A stretch of DNA of 64,000 bases, taken from positions 4,960,001-5,024,000 of the forward strand of contig CP011077.1 of NCBI GenBank assembly GCA_000963575.1, read 5' to 3'. Both the position numbers and the translations under genes were made by a program. This DNA is from Klebsiella michiganensis (lineage in GTDB: Bacteria > Pseudomonadota > Gammaproteobacteria > Enterobacterales > Enterobacteriaceae). The notes under the pieces were generated by a model, which searched no databases, was not told the origin of the DNA, and saw only the letters and a program-made list of their open reading frames with translations. Each line of letters opens with the position of its first letter. Position 1 is the stretch's first letter. Of the stretch, positions 19,391 through 26,852 are shown one piece after another.

Positions 19391-21067
19391 ATGGTAAAAA
19401 AAACCAGCCGAAAATCGCTCTGGACATATCTTTATGTCACATTGCTACTTATTGCAGCCGTGATCATCATTGCGGGTAACTCACCGCGTGATATCTATCC
19501 CCTGGTTATCGCTGCAAGTACCTTCATTTTTACCTGCGGATTACTTTATTTACTCTCCGCCAGAATCATTTTCGCCATTGGAACCAGTAGCCTGCTGGTG
19601 ATTCTGCTGCAATTTTGCAACCAGCTTAAGGTTCACTATTACAAAGACCAGCTGCTGTTTAGCGATATTTTCCTGATGGCCGACCCGGCCAATGCGGGCA
19701 CGCTGCTGCATTATCCCTCCGCCGGGATCGCGGTTGCGGCGATGGTAGCGCTGCTTATCCTGACGATTATCATCGGCTGGCGTGCGGTGCCGCGCCGCAA
19801 AGGGATGCTCGCCCCGCTGATTGCCCTCGGCGTGATGCTGGGCTCGGCGTCAGCGCTTAGCCACAGCGTACTGAAAAATCAGCACGACTGGGCCACAAAA
19901 CTCCCCGGCGGCACCGGCGTGCTGTCAAACCTGGCGCTGTCAGGCATCCAGGCTAGCTATGACGCGCCAACGTTCCCTCAGTCTACATCTCAGGAATTTA
20001 TCTCCCGGGCGGCGGCGATGAATAACAAGCGGGCAGCATCTGCGAGCGTGCGGCCTGATATCGTTCTGCTGCTGCAGGAATCGACGGTAGATCCTCGTCT
20101 GTATAAGGTGCCTGACCCTAAATTACTGCCGCATTTTTCTATGTTTGAGCAGGACAGCAAAGTGAAGGCCCACACGCTGATGCGCGTGCAAACCTTTGGT
20201 GGAGGCACCTGGCTGTCTGAATTCGCGGCCTTAACCGGAATGCGCAGCGATGATTTTGGGGCGCTGAAAAACTCAGTCTTTTATTCAGCTGTCGATCACG
20301 TCAACGACAGCCTGTTTAAGCAGATGCAAGATAACGGCTATTACACCGTGGTCCTGACGCCATTCAATAAATCGGCCTATAACGCCGGTCACGCCTACAC
20401 CATGATGGGCGTAGATAAAATCATTCAGCCACAGGAGCTGGGTTACCCGGGTGACCTGGCAGACAACCTTTGGCATATTCCCACCGCGGATATCCTGGGC
20501 TATGTTAAAAAGCTCCTTGCCAGCCACACCGATAAACCCGTGTTTGTATATGCCTTAACGATGTATGAACACGGCCCCTATGACGCAGGGCATTCCGATG
20601 ATTACCAGCTCACTTCCGCGATGCAGAACAAGGATGCCGCCGGGAAGTTTAGCCATTATGTTGAGAAGATTAAAAACTCAGAAACCGCTCTGGCCGACTT
20701 CTTCCAGTTTGTAGACCAACGCCAGCGGCCTACGATGTTTATGTACTTCGGCGATCACCAGCCGGCCATCGACTGGGCTAACGGCTACACGACGGACCAG
20801 GCAGACCCTGTCCATCTTTCGCAATTCAGCCTGCGGGACAATTATAATGCCCCACCGGTTGCGGACCTGGGCGCCATCACCGACATCGCCTTCCTTGGCG
20901 GCATGTTACTCGAACAGGCCCAGCTAAAAGTGTCGCCGTTCTACCAGGCCAATATCGATATGCGCCATTTGTGCCAGGGCAGACTGAATGATTGCCCCGA
21001 CACGACGCTGTTTGATAGTTACCGACACTATATCTACGATGAACTCCATGCGGCATCAAAGCCCTGA
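19391..21067 (+). CDS. Membrane-anchored sulfatase-fold / LTA synthase-like transferase
   Basis: The 558-residue protein has about five N-terminal membrane helices (to about residue 165) and an extracytoplasmic alkaline-phosphatase/sulfatase domain. Likely metal and catalytic residues are the Glu in LLLQEST, Thr273 in GGGTWLSEF (predicted nucleophile), and Asp455-His456 in YFGDHQP. Relatives include LtaS, OpgB and related phosphoglycerol or phosphoethanolamine transferases, so it probably moves a head group onto an envelope polymer or lipid. Donor and acceptor are unknown. It has no counterpart next to eptB in K-12 and ends with its own terminator. Confidence 0.8.
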   Translation: MVKKTSRKSLWTYLYVTLLLIAAVIIIAGNSPRDIYPLVIAASTFIFTCGLLYLLSARIIFAIGTSSLLVILLQFCNQLKVHYYKDQLLFSDIFLMADPANAGTLLHYPSAGIAVAAMVALLILTIIIGWRAVPRRKGMLAPLIALGVMLGSASALSHSVLKNQHDWATKLPGGTGVLSNLALSGIQASYDAPTFPQSTSQEFISRAAAMNNKRAASASVRPDIVLLLQESTVDPRLYKVPDPKLLPHFSMFEQDSKVKAHTLMRVQTFGGGTWLSEFAALTGMRSDDFGALKNSVFYSAVDHVNDSLFKQMQDNGYYTVVLTPFNKSAYNAGHAYTMMGVDKIIQPQELGYPGDLADNLWHIPTADILGYVKKLLASHTDKPVFVYALTMYEHGPYDAGHSDDYQLTSAMQNKDAAGKFSHYVEKIKNSETALADFFQFVDQRQRPTMFMYFGDHQPAIDWANGYTTDQADPVHLSQFSLRDNYNAPPVADLGAITDIAFLGGMLLEQAQLKVSPFYQANIDMRHLCQGRLNDCPDTTLFDSYRHYIYDELHAASKP

Positions 21068-21089
21068 TATTCATTACTAAGCAGACCGC

Positions 21090-21123
21090 AAAAGACCCCG
21101 TCTAAAAACGGGGTCTTTTTTTG
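21090..21123 (+). terminator. Intrinsic terminator
   Basis: Stem aaagaccccgt / acggggtcttt with loop ctaaaa is followed by T. It separates the sulfatase-like gene from eptB. Confidence 0.85.
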
Positions 21124-21255
21124 TTAAAAACCGCCATTTTCTTAGAATGTTGACGTTTCGCCAGGAATTCTCTTCGTTTCACAAGCCATTCAGAACTAGC
21201 TGGCTACTCCACGGTCTGAATAGCGCTAATATTTTTTATCGCCTGGAAGCCCTGC

Positions 21256-22938
21256 ATGAATTACATAAAAACACTATCCCAGCAAAAATTGTGTCTTTTG
21301 CTTGGGGTGTACATTGGCTGGTTTTTGAATATCTCTGTTTTCTACCAACGTTTTGATAGCCGTGCCCAGGTCTTCATCGCCTGGAAAGGCATGGCCGCAG
21401 CTGCCGAGTTTTTTGCCTGCCTGCTGGTGACATTTTTCCTGCTACGCCTGCTGTCGCTTTTTGGCCGTAATCTCTGGCGAGTGCTGGCCTCCTTCGTGGT
21501 GCTGTGCTCCGTGGCCGCCAGCTACTACATGACCTTCTTCAACGTGGTGATCGGCTACGGCATCATTGCCTCGGTGATGACCACCGATATCGACCTTTCT
21601 AAAGAAGTTGTGGGCTTCCACTTTGCGCTCTGGATGGGGCTGGTCAGCGCTATCCCGCTGTTCCTCATCTGGGTCAACAGGTCACAAGACACGCTGCTTC
21701 AACAGTTGAAAACTCCCGGCCAGCGCATCAAAAACATCGCTATCCTGCTCTGTGCGGGACTGCTGGTTTGGGCGCCGCTGCGCATGTTGGGTGAAATGCA
21801 GTCCGACGATGAGCAAGGTTCAACGACGGATATGGCAAGCTATGGCGGCGTAGTGGCCAGCTCTTATGTGCCGGTCAACTGGGTCTCTTCCCTGGGGCTT
21901 TTTGCCTGGGCGAATGCCGACGAATCCACCGGCAACGGCTCGCTGATGAACCCCATGAAAAAGTTCACCTACGTTACGCCTCCGGGCCTGGACGATACTT
22001 ATGTGGTGTTTATCATTGGCGAAACCACGCGCTGGGATCATATGGGGATCTTGGGCTATGGCCGTGACACCACGCCCAAACTCGCCAAAGAGAAAAATCT
22101 GGTCGCCTTCCGCGGGGAGTCCTGCGACACCGCCACCAAACTCTCTCTGCGCTGTATGTTCGTCCGCGAAGGCGGGGCAGAAGATAACCCCCAGCGTACG
22201 CTGAAAGAGCAAAATATCTTCGCGGTCTTAAAACAGCTGGGATTCAGTGCCGACCTTTACGCCATGCAGAGCGAAATTTGGTTCTACAAAAACGCCATGC
22301 CGGATACCCTTGCCTTCCGCGAACAAATCGCCGCTGAACCCCGCAACCGCGGTAAAACCGTGGACGACATGCTGCTGGTTGATGAGATGAAGCAATCCCT
22401 CGAGCAAAATCCAGACGGCAAGCATCTGATTATTTTGCACACCAAAGGCTCCCACTTCTCCTATGCCCAGCGCTACCCGCGCAGCTTTGCGAAATGGACG
22501 CCAGAATGCATTGATATTGGCAAAGGCTGTTCGAAGGAGATGCTAATTAATGCTTTTGATAATTCGGTACTTTATGTCGATACGATGATCGACAGCGTGC
22601 TCGACCAGCTGCGCGATAAGAAGGCGATAGTCTTCTACGCCGCCGACCACGGCGAATCTATCAGCGACTCCATGCACCTGCACGGCACGCCGCGTAAAAT
22701 GGCACCGCCGGAACAATTCCGCGTCCCGCTGCTGGTTTGGGCCTCGGATAAGTACCTGGAAAATCCAACGTCTGCCGAAGCCTTTAAGCACCTGCAGGAG
22801 CAGGCCAAAATGAAAGTGCCGCATCGCCACGTTGAGCTGTATGACACCATTCTCGGCTGCCTGGGCTATACCTCACCCAACGGCGGCATAAACGAGAATA
22901 ACAACTGGTGTCATGTTTCAAACAAAGCCGCAAACTGA
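21256..22938 (+). CDS. eptB: Kdo(2)-lipid A phosphoethanolamine 7''-transferase EptB
   Basis: EptB adds phosphoethanolamine to the outer Kdo of lipopolysaccharide. The 560-residue product has five N-terminal membrane helices and a periplasmic catalytic domain. Metal ligands lie at FIIGETTRWDHMGILGYGR, and Thr292 in SCDTATKLS is the expected phospho-accepting nucleophile. AADHGES and HLHGTP complete the site, and cysteines are spread as in Ept enzymes. E. coli eptB is repressed by the sRNA MgrR; the pairing region was not verified here. Confidence 0.93.
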   Translation: MNYIKTLSQQKLCLLLGVYIGWFLNISVFYQRFDSRAQVFIAWKGMAAAAEFFACLLVTFFLLRLLSLFGRNLWRVLASFVVLCSVAASYYMTFFNVVIGYGIIASVMTTDIDLSKEVVGFHFALWMGLVSAIPLFLIWVNRSQDTLLQQLKTPGQRIKNIAILLCAGLLVWAPLRMLGEMQSDDEQGSTTDMASYGGVVASSYVPVNWVSSLGLFAWANADESTGNGSLMNPMKKFTYVTPPGLDDTYVVFIIGETTRWDHMGILGYGRDTTPKLAKEKNLVAFRGESCDTATKLSLRCMFVREGGAEDNPQRTLKEQNIFAVLKQLGFSADLYAMQSEIWFYKNAMPDTLAFREQIAAEPRNRGKTVDDMLLVDEMKQSLEQNPDGKHLIILHTKGSHFSYAQRYPRSFAKWTPECIDIGKGCSKEMLINAFDNSVLYVDTMIDSVLDQLRDKKAIVFYAADHGESISDSMHLHGTPRKMAPPEQFRVPLLVWASDKYLENPTSAEAFKHLQEQAKMKVPHRHVELYDTILGCLGYTSPNGGINENNNWCHVSNKAAN

Positions 22939-22966
22939 TTTTGCGCACGACCGCATAACATCCTTT

Positions 22967-22998
22967 CCCTTTTAACCACCTTTGCGGGGTTAAAGGGG
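22967..22998 (+). terminator. Possible factor-dependent terminator or hairpin after eptB
   Basis: Eleven-base arms cccttttaacc / ggttaaagggg enclose a 10-base loop. There is no T tract. It lies between eptB and the distal end of the CDI island, which run convergently. Confidence 0.35.
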
Positions 22999-23067
22999 AT
23001 AAACGGCAGGGCATAATCAGTATGTCGGAAGATCTCTAAAAGTGAATGGTTCGGTTTACCGGGATAC

Positions 23068-23220
23068 TTACATACTGGCTATACCAGCAGATACGACGAT
23101 ATTCCCCCTTGCCACTTCACCTAAGAATTTCGCTTTGTCTTCAGCTGGTGCACACGGTGTGTTACCCAGCCAAAACCCAAGATCTGAACCGGCCATAGCA
23201 TCCATATTATTATTCTCAAC
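23068..23220 (-). pseudogene. Terminal CdiA-CT remnant starting at VENN
   Basis: A 50-codon open stretch begins with VENN codons directly after the stop of the upstream immunity gene and reads VENNNMDAMAGSDLGFW, then WLGNTPCAPAEDKAK, ending at TAA. It has no useful start of its own. Such text follows VENN in other CDI toxins, so this looks like the truncated end of a further orphan toxin module. The bases from 22999 to 23067 hold nothing recognisable. Confidence 0.6.
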
Positions 23221-23226
23221 AACAAC

Positions 23227-23472
23227 TTATTTATTTAACATTCGCTTTCTATAGGGCAAGTAATAGGAAAGCCATAGACATATCCCCAAAAAGAAACCTA
23301 AAGCTGCCATTTTGAGGGCAACATGCACTTGTTCATGGCCAAAAAAATCAACATCAAGTCCGGGCGCTAGGATCCACTGAAATACTAAGCTCAATATGAA
23401 CATAGTAGCCGGAATGGCTGCGCAGGAATAAAAAAATAACAATACCAATCGCCATGTTGGTACTTTCCTCAT
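23227..23472 (-). CDS. Predicted membrane immunity protein of orphan CdiA-CT module 4
   Basis: The 81-residue protein has two predicted transmembrane helices (about residues 8-30 and 48-70) and a basic C-terminus, YRKRMLNK. It starts inside the stop of the toxin-like gene (ATGA overlap), as CDI immunity genes commonly do. It shares the LFFYSC stretch with the immunity candidate at 25397-25654. A membrane immunity protein implies a toxin acting on the inner membrane. The function is inferred from position and topology only. Confidence 0.65.
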   Translation of the reverse strand: MRKVPTWRLVLLFFYSCAAIPATMFILSLVFQWILAPGLDVDFFGHEQVHVALKMAALGFFLGICLWLSYYLPYRKRMLNK

Positions 23473-24407
23473 TTTTTTGCCTCCACATTTTTATTACTCG
23501 TAGCATAATTAGAAAGACCAGAAGCTACAGAGTCTGCAACATTGGCTGCTACTGATGGCACTGAGCTTTGAGGTACAGATTTGGAAATTGTCCATACACC
23601 TGTAGGTATCCATTCGTACTGCTTTGACATTGGATTAAGCACTTTCTCAAAAGGAACTTTGATTATTTTGCCAACAATATAACCTGTCCCGGCACTTACT
23701 GTGCTCAAAATACATCCATTAAATGGGTCATCACCTTCGATTTTAGCCTGATAATATCCACCGGCTGCATTCCAGGTTACTGTTGGATTGTAATCTTTAC
23801 CAGCGGTAATGATGCTAATGACGCTTGCGCCTATAACATCAGATAATTTAACCTCACCAGTTTTGCTTGTTCCATATTGGATAGCAGCATTAGCAGCACC
23901 TGATACTCCCGCAGCGATTAATTGTTCCTTAATACCTGCACTGATAGTAATAATTGCCTTTCGCCCCATTACCGCTACCGGCCAGGAAGTTGGTGTCATA
24001 ATCACATCCATAACCCTATCATTGGTTGTGATATTATCTTTCAGGAATTTCAGGTCCGAACCGTTAAGATATTTCACTATTGCCACTGCATCCGGATCTT
24101 TCAGCTTCTCGCTTAACCTCACCTGATGTTTATTCGCATCCAGGGCAACGTTCGTGTCTGCCTGAATCAGCTCTTCCCAACTCACACAAGTCACACCGCC
24201 ACTGGTACAGGCCTCAATCAGTTCTTTACCGTTTTTATTGCTAATGTCGATATATTTCTCGACCACTTTTTTACAGTCACCACCCGATTTTTTGCAGTCC
24301 TGCATTTTTTTATCAAGCTGACGAGCCTCTTTCTCATTCAGCCAGTTATTCTCAACCGTCGTTTTCCCGGTCTGTGCCTCCGCGACCACGCCCGACCTGA
24401 TGCCCAC
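23469..24407 (-). CDS. Orphan CdiA C-terminal toxin module 4
   Basis: The 312-residue frame opens with a short cdiA-like piece, VGIRSGVVAEAQTGKTTVENN, in which two separate regions of cdiA are joined in frame. A Cys/Lys-rich segment (about residues 20-120) follows that may be the cytoplasm-entry domain. After it comes a glycine/alanine/isoleucine-rich region with hydrophobic stretches (AIITISAGIKEQLIAAGVSG), ending VADSVASGLSNYATSNK. The composition suggests a membrane-active toxin. The GTG start has no clear ribosome site, so it is probably silent unless recombined onto cdiA. It overlaps its immunity gene by four bases. Confidence 0.65.
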   Translation of the reverse strand: MGIRSGVVAEAQTGKTTVENNWLNEKEARQLDKKMQDCKKSGGDCKKVVEKYIDISNKNGKELIEACTSGGVTCVSWEELIQADTNVALDANKHQVRLSEKLKDPDAVAIVKYLNGSDLKFLKDNITTNDRVMDVIMTPTSWPVAVMGRKAIITISAGIKEQLIAAGVSGAANAAIQYGTSKTGEVKLSDVIGASVISIITAGKDYNPTVTWNAAGGYYQAKIEGDDPFNGCILSTVSAGTGYIVGKIIKVPFEKVLNPMSKQYEWIPTGVWTISKSVPQSSVPSVAANVADSVASGLSNYATSNKNVEAKK

Positions 24408-24581
24408 GCTCTGGTGCTCTACCTGGTACTCTGCGCTGTTCTCGATTCCCTTAAAACCCAGCGTCCCGTATCCAGTTTATTTTTACCGGCATCCGCCGCC
24501 GATATATAGCCAAACCCCGGCTCAATAGCCGGGATGTTTATGAGGCTCAGCTGGGATCTGAGGGAGGGACTTTTTTGGCTT
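24389..24581 (-). repeat. cdiA-derived repeat, copy C
   Basis: This is a degenerate copy of the cdiA segment at 28688-28853 (encoding STADAGKN to SVGIS). It extends through about 70 further bases shared only with copy B, including a palindrome (ccccggctcaatagccggg, 24515-24533) and the end of the adjoining immunity gene. A single-base loss breaks the cdiA frame near LDTG. Confidence 0.75.
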
Positions 24582-24822
24582 TACATTCATCTATTTTGGC
24601 GAAAATCCATGAGCCCATCCCCCCTGCAGTACCTGCAATAGCGCTTACAACGATGATATCTATCATTACTTCTCTTGTTAAATTCACCTTACCATCAAAA
24701 ATTAAGTCAATAATAACACTAGCTATAAAGAAAAAAATGAAACAATAAATAATAAGATAAACAATACTTAAAAGCAGATGTTTCAAATTTATGTTTGGAT
24801 TTTTTTTATTTCCCAGCATCAT
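24547..24822 (-). CDS. Predicted membrane immunity protein of orphan module 3
   Basis: The 91-residue protein from the ATG at 24822 has an AAGGG six bases upstream. It has two transmembrane helices (about residues 15-40 and 55-77) and a charged tail ending in KKVPPSDPS. The tail closely resembles the KTPPSDPN end of the candidate at 25397-25654. It overlaps the end of toxin module 3 by 17 bases. The frame is open further upstream, but that part overlaps the toxin and is unlikely to be translated. Confidence 0.6.
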   Translation of the reverse strand: MMLGNKKNPNINLKHLLLSIVYLIIYCFIFFFIASVIIDLIFDGKVNLTREVMIDIIVVSAIAGTAGGMGSWIFAKIDECKAKKVPPSDPS

Positions 24823-25237
24823 TAGAGCCCTTATTGTTTGTTTTATCTTTAACTTTATTACCAATAAACTCACCACCAAAAAAACCAATAACATCACTAA
24901 CAAAACCCGAGCCTGGACCTAAAACTGGCTTCAATACAGGCGGTGCAATCACATCAGTCATACTACCAAATGCCCAGCCAACCCCTGTACCAATTAAAGC
25001 ACCTTTATCCGGCTCATCAGTAAATAGGGCTCCACCTACCGCGATCCCTGCGTTCTGCCATACACTCCGTCCCGGGGCTAGCATCCCCGTAACTCCCGCT
25101 GAAATATTTCCTTTATAATCCATGGTATTGGGCTGATTTTTGGCAAACTTTGATTTCTTTTCACTGTTAATATCAAACCACTGATAGGTGCCGTTAGCTA
25201 TTTCAGCTATTGTGCCGCCCGTAACAATTTTATCCAC
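24806..25237 (-). CDS. Orphan CdiA-CT toxin module 3, membrane-active type (partial)
   Basis: The 143-codon frame carries TYQWFDINS, NISAGVTGMLAPGRSVWQN and a glycine-rich series ending FFGGEFIGNKVKDKT. It is a paralogue of the broken module 2 toxin. Glycine-zipper repeats with hydrophobic segments suggest pore or ionophore activity, in line with the membrane immunity protein that follows. There is no VENN and no ribosome site. Its GTG lies a few bases from a cdiA fragment in another frame, so it looks like a stored donor cassette. Confidence 0.55.
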   Translation of the reverse strand: MDKIVTGGTIAEIANGTYQWFDINSEKKSKFAKNQPNTMDYKGNISAGVTGMLAPGRSVWQNAGIAVGGALFTDEPDKGALIGTGVGWAFGSMTDVIAPPVLKPVLGPGSGFVSDVIGFFGGEFIGNKVKDKTNNKGSNDAGK

Positions 25238-25240
25238 CCG

Positions 25241-25433
25241 CCACGCGACCGCCCGAACTGATGCCCACGCTCTGGTGCTCTACCTGGCACTCCGCGCTGT
25301 TCTCGATGCCCTTCCCCGTATCCAGTTTATTTTTACCGGCATCCGCCGTCGATATATAGCCAAACCCCGGCTCAATAGCCGAGGTTTTTATGAAGGTCAG
25401 TTGGGATCTGAGGGGGGAGTTTTTCGGACTTTA
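25241..25433 (-). repeat. cdiA-derived repeat, copy B
   Basis: It is homologous to cdiA 28736-28853, with a few deletions, and to copy C over its whole length. It includes the palindrome at 25365-25384 (ccccggct, loop caat, agccgagg) and the tail of the preceding immunity gene. In the cdiA frame it ends in a stop just before module 3. Confidence 0.75.
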
Positions 25434-25654
25434 AAATAATCAATCAGATTAAAGACGATTGTAGCTGCTGTTATAGCAGTTCCTGCAATGCAACCAAAAA
25501 CTATTGCTCTTTTTACTTGATTTAGTGGGAAGTGAAAATCATTGCCTTTGAAGTAATAAAAAACCGCAATTACCCCACCTAATAACAGTAACATTAATAC
25601 AGAAGACAAGCAGCTATAAAAAAACAGTACTATATAACCATATAATTTTTTCAT
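25397..25654 (-). CDS. Predicted membrane immunity protein of orphan module 2
   Basis: The 85-residue protein has two transmembrane helices (about residues 7-32 and 50-72) and a short polar tail, VRKTPPSDPN. GAGGAG lies eight bases before the ATG, and the start shares one base with the stop of the broken toxin upstream. The N-terminus YIVLFFYSC resembles the immunity candidate at 23227-23472. Its toxin is dead, yet this frame is intact, which suggests retained protective value. Confidence 0.6.
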   Translation of the reverse strand: MKKLYGYIVLFFYSCLSSVLMLLLLGGVIAVFYYFKGNDFHFPLNQVKRAIVFGCIAGTAITAATIVFNLIDYFKVRKTPPSDPN

Positions 25655-26064
25655 TATTTTTTCTCCTCAGATGAACCTGTTGATTTATTAATATCCTTAA
25701 CAAATCCAGATGAAAACTCTGAGGCGACGCCTCCCCAATAATCATAAACAAATCCTGGTAATTCTTTTCCTGTCACTGAACTTATAATCCCTGGAGCATA
25801 TTACCCAAACATTCCACCAACCCATGCGCCAAAAGCGCCACTACCCATCGCTCCAATATCAGGTCCATCACTAAACAGGGTTCCACCTACTGCGATCCCT
25901 GCGTTCTGCCATACACTCCGTCCCGGGGCCAGCATCCCCGTAACTCCCGCTGAAACACTTCCTTTATAATCCCAGGTCTTGGGCTGATTCTTTGGCACAC
26001 GTTGATTTTTTACGCTGTTGATATCAAACCATGGGTAGGTACTAATAGGGATTTCAGCTATCGC
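25654..26064 (-). pseudogene. Orphan CdiA-CT toxin module 2, inactivated by a nonsense codon
   Basis: The frame runs from AEIPISTYPWFDINS through SVSAGVTGMLAPGRSVWQN to GGMFG, then a TAA at 25801-25803. It continues in the same frame as YAPGIISSVTGKELPG to SSEEKK. A one-base change (for example GAA to TAA) explains the break. It is homologous to module 3 across WFDINS to GGALF. It is joined out of frame to a cdiA fragment upstream, so it has lost both its start and its internal integrity. Confidence 0.7.
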
Positions 26065-26518
26065 AACAGCTTACCCACCAGCAGCCCGCTCGCCACGTTG
26101 CCCAGGAACTGGCGGCCCACGCTACCGCCCGAGCTGATGCCCCCGCGACGGTATCTGCCGTGCCGTTACCGATTAACCCACCCACCAGTTCTGTATTTTT
26201 TGACACGCTCAGGAAGTTATTCGATCTCTGCAATTCATCATAGTTATCAATCACTGGCGTAAGCTGATTAATACTGTATTGCGTCAGCCTCTGACAGGCT
26301 GCATCACAACCCAGTGATTGCATCAGCTTGATAAGATCATCCTGCTGTTTTACCAGATAGTCTTTACTTATCTGGGTGTTCAGCGCTTTTTGTTGTTGAG
26401 TTGCATCAGCTTTACTCGCTACAGCCACCAGTTTTTTACGCTCTTCATCTGTTGATGCCGACTTGTATTTTTCAAGCCACGATGTGGTCTGCTCCGCGCT
26501 GAGATAATTATTCTCAAC
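26054..26518 (-). pseudogene. Orphan CdiA-CT fragment starting at VENN, fused to out-of-frame cdiA debris
   Basis: Reading begins VENNYLSAEQTTSW and continues with an Ala/Gln/Lys-rich region containing LMQSLGCDAACQRL, then ELVGGLIGNGTADTVAG. It then runs into a copy of the cdiA SSGGSVGSQF region in the wrong frame and stops. The first part resembles the entry region seen after VENN. GNGTADTVAG resembles the pre-VENN text of cdiA itself. No start codon or ribosome site serves it. The VENN codons overlap the stop of the upstream cdiI. Confidence 0.65.
26074..26142 (-). repeat. cdiA-derived repeat, copy A
   Basis: These 69 bases nearly match cdiA 28688-28756 (encoding the SSGGSVGSQFLGNVASGLL region). 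It sits at the junction between the VENN fragment and toxin module 2. Confidence 0.75.
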
Positions 26519-26843
26519 CTACTTCATATCTTAACGAAGTATTGATACCAACCAGTACGTCTTTTACTTTTTCAAGAAATTCAATACATTCCGGCGGTAT
26601 TTCATACAGAAAGAATATTTCTATCAAAAAATTATTAATTCCTTTCGATTCAGGGAAAGCTTCATATACCTCTTTACTCTCAATAAAACGAATATAACTA
26701 TTAATTTTCTCCTGTAATAAATATAAATGTTCAAGTATATCGTCATTCCAACATAGATGATCAGTTATACCTAATCGAACAAAATCTGTATTATCTTTTG
26801 GTATACCAATCATATCTACTTTATCAGTATCTAATATTGACAT
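26514..26843 (-). CDS. cdiI: CdiI-type immunity protein (DUF6572-like)
   Basis: The 109-residue acidic soluble protein begins SILDTDKVDMIGIPKD and contains LYLLQEKINSYIRFIES, features I associate with the DUF6572 family. It starts 9 bases after the cdiA stop behind GAGGGA, so it is the cognate immunity candidate for the CdiA nuclease-like C-terminus. It would act in the cytoplasm by binding the toxin domain. Its last codons run into the VENN codons of the next orphan fragment: the TGA stop lies inside GTTGAG. Base composition is AT-rich. Confidence 0.75.
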   Translation of the reverse strand: MSILDTDKVDMIGIPKDNTDFVRLGITDHLCWNDDILEHLYLLQEKINSYIRFIESKEVYEAFPESKGINNFLIEIFFLYEIPPECIEFLEKVKDVLVGINTSLRYEVG

Positions 26844-26852
26844 TTATTCCCT

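Noticed and set aside
22939..23067. tRNA-Pro or an attachment site flanking the CDI island
   Set aside because: No tRNA-like acceptor or T-arm sequence and no integrase gene was seen, so tRNA-site integration is not supported.
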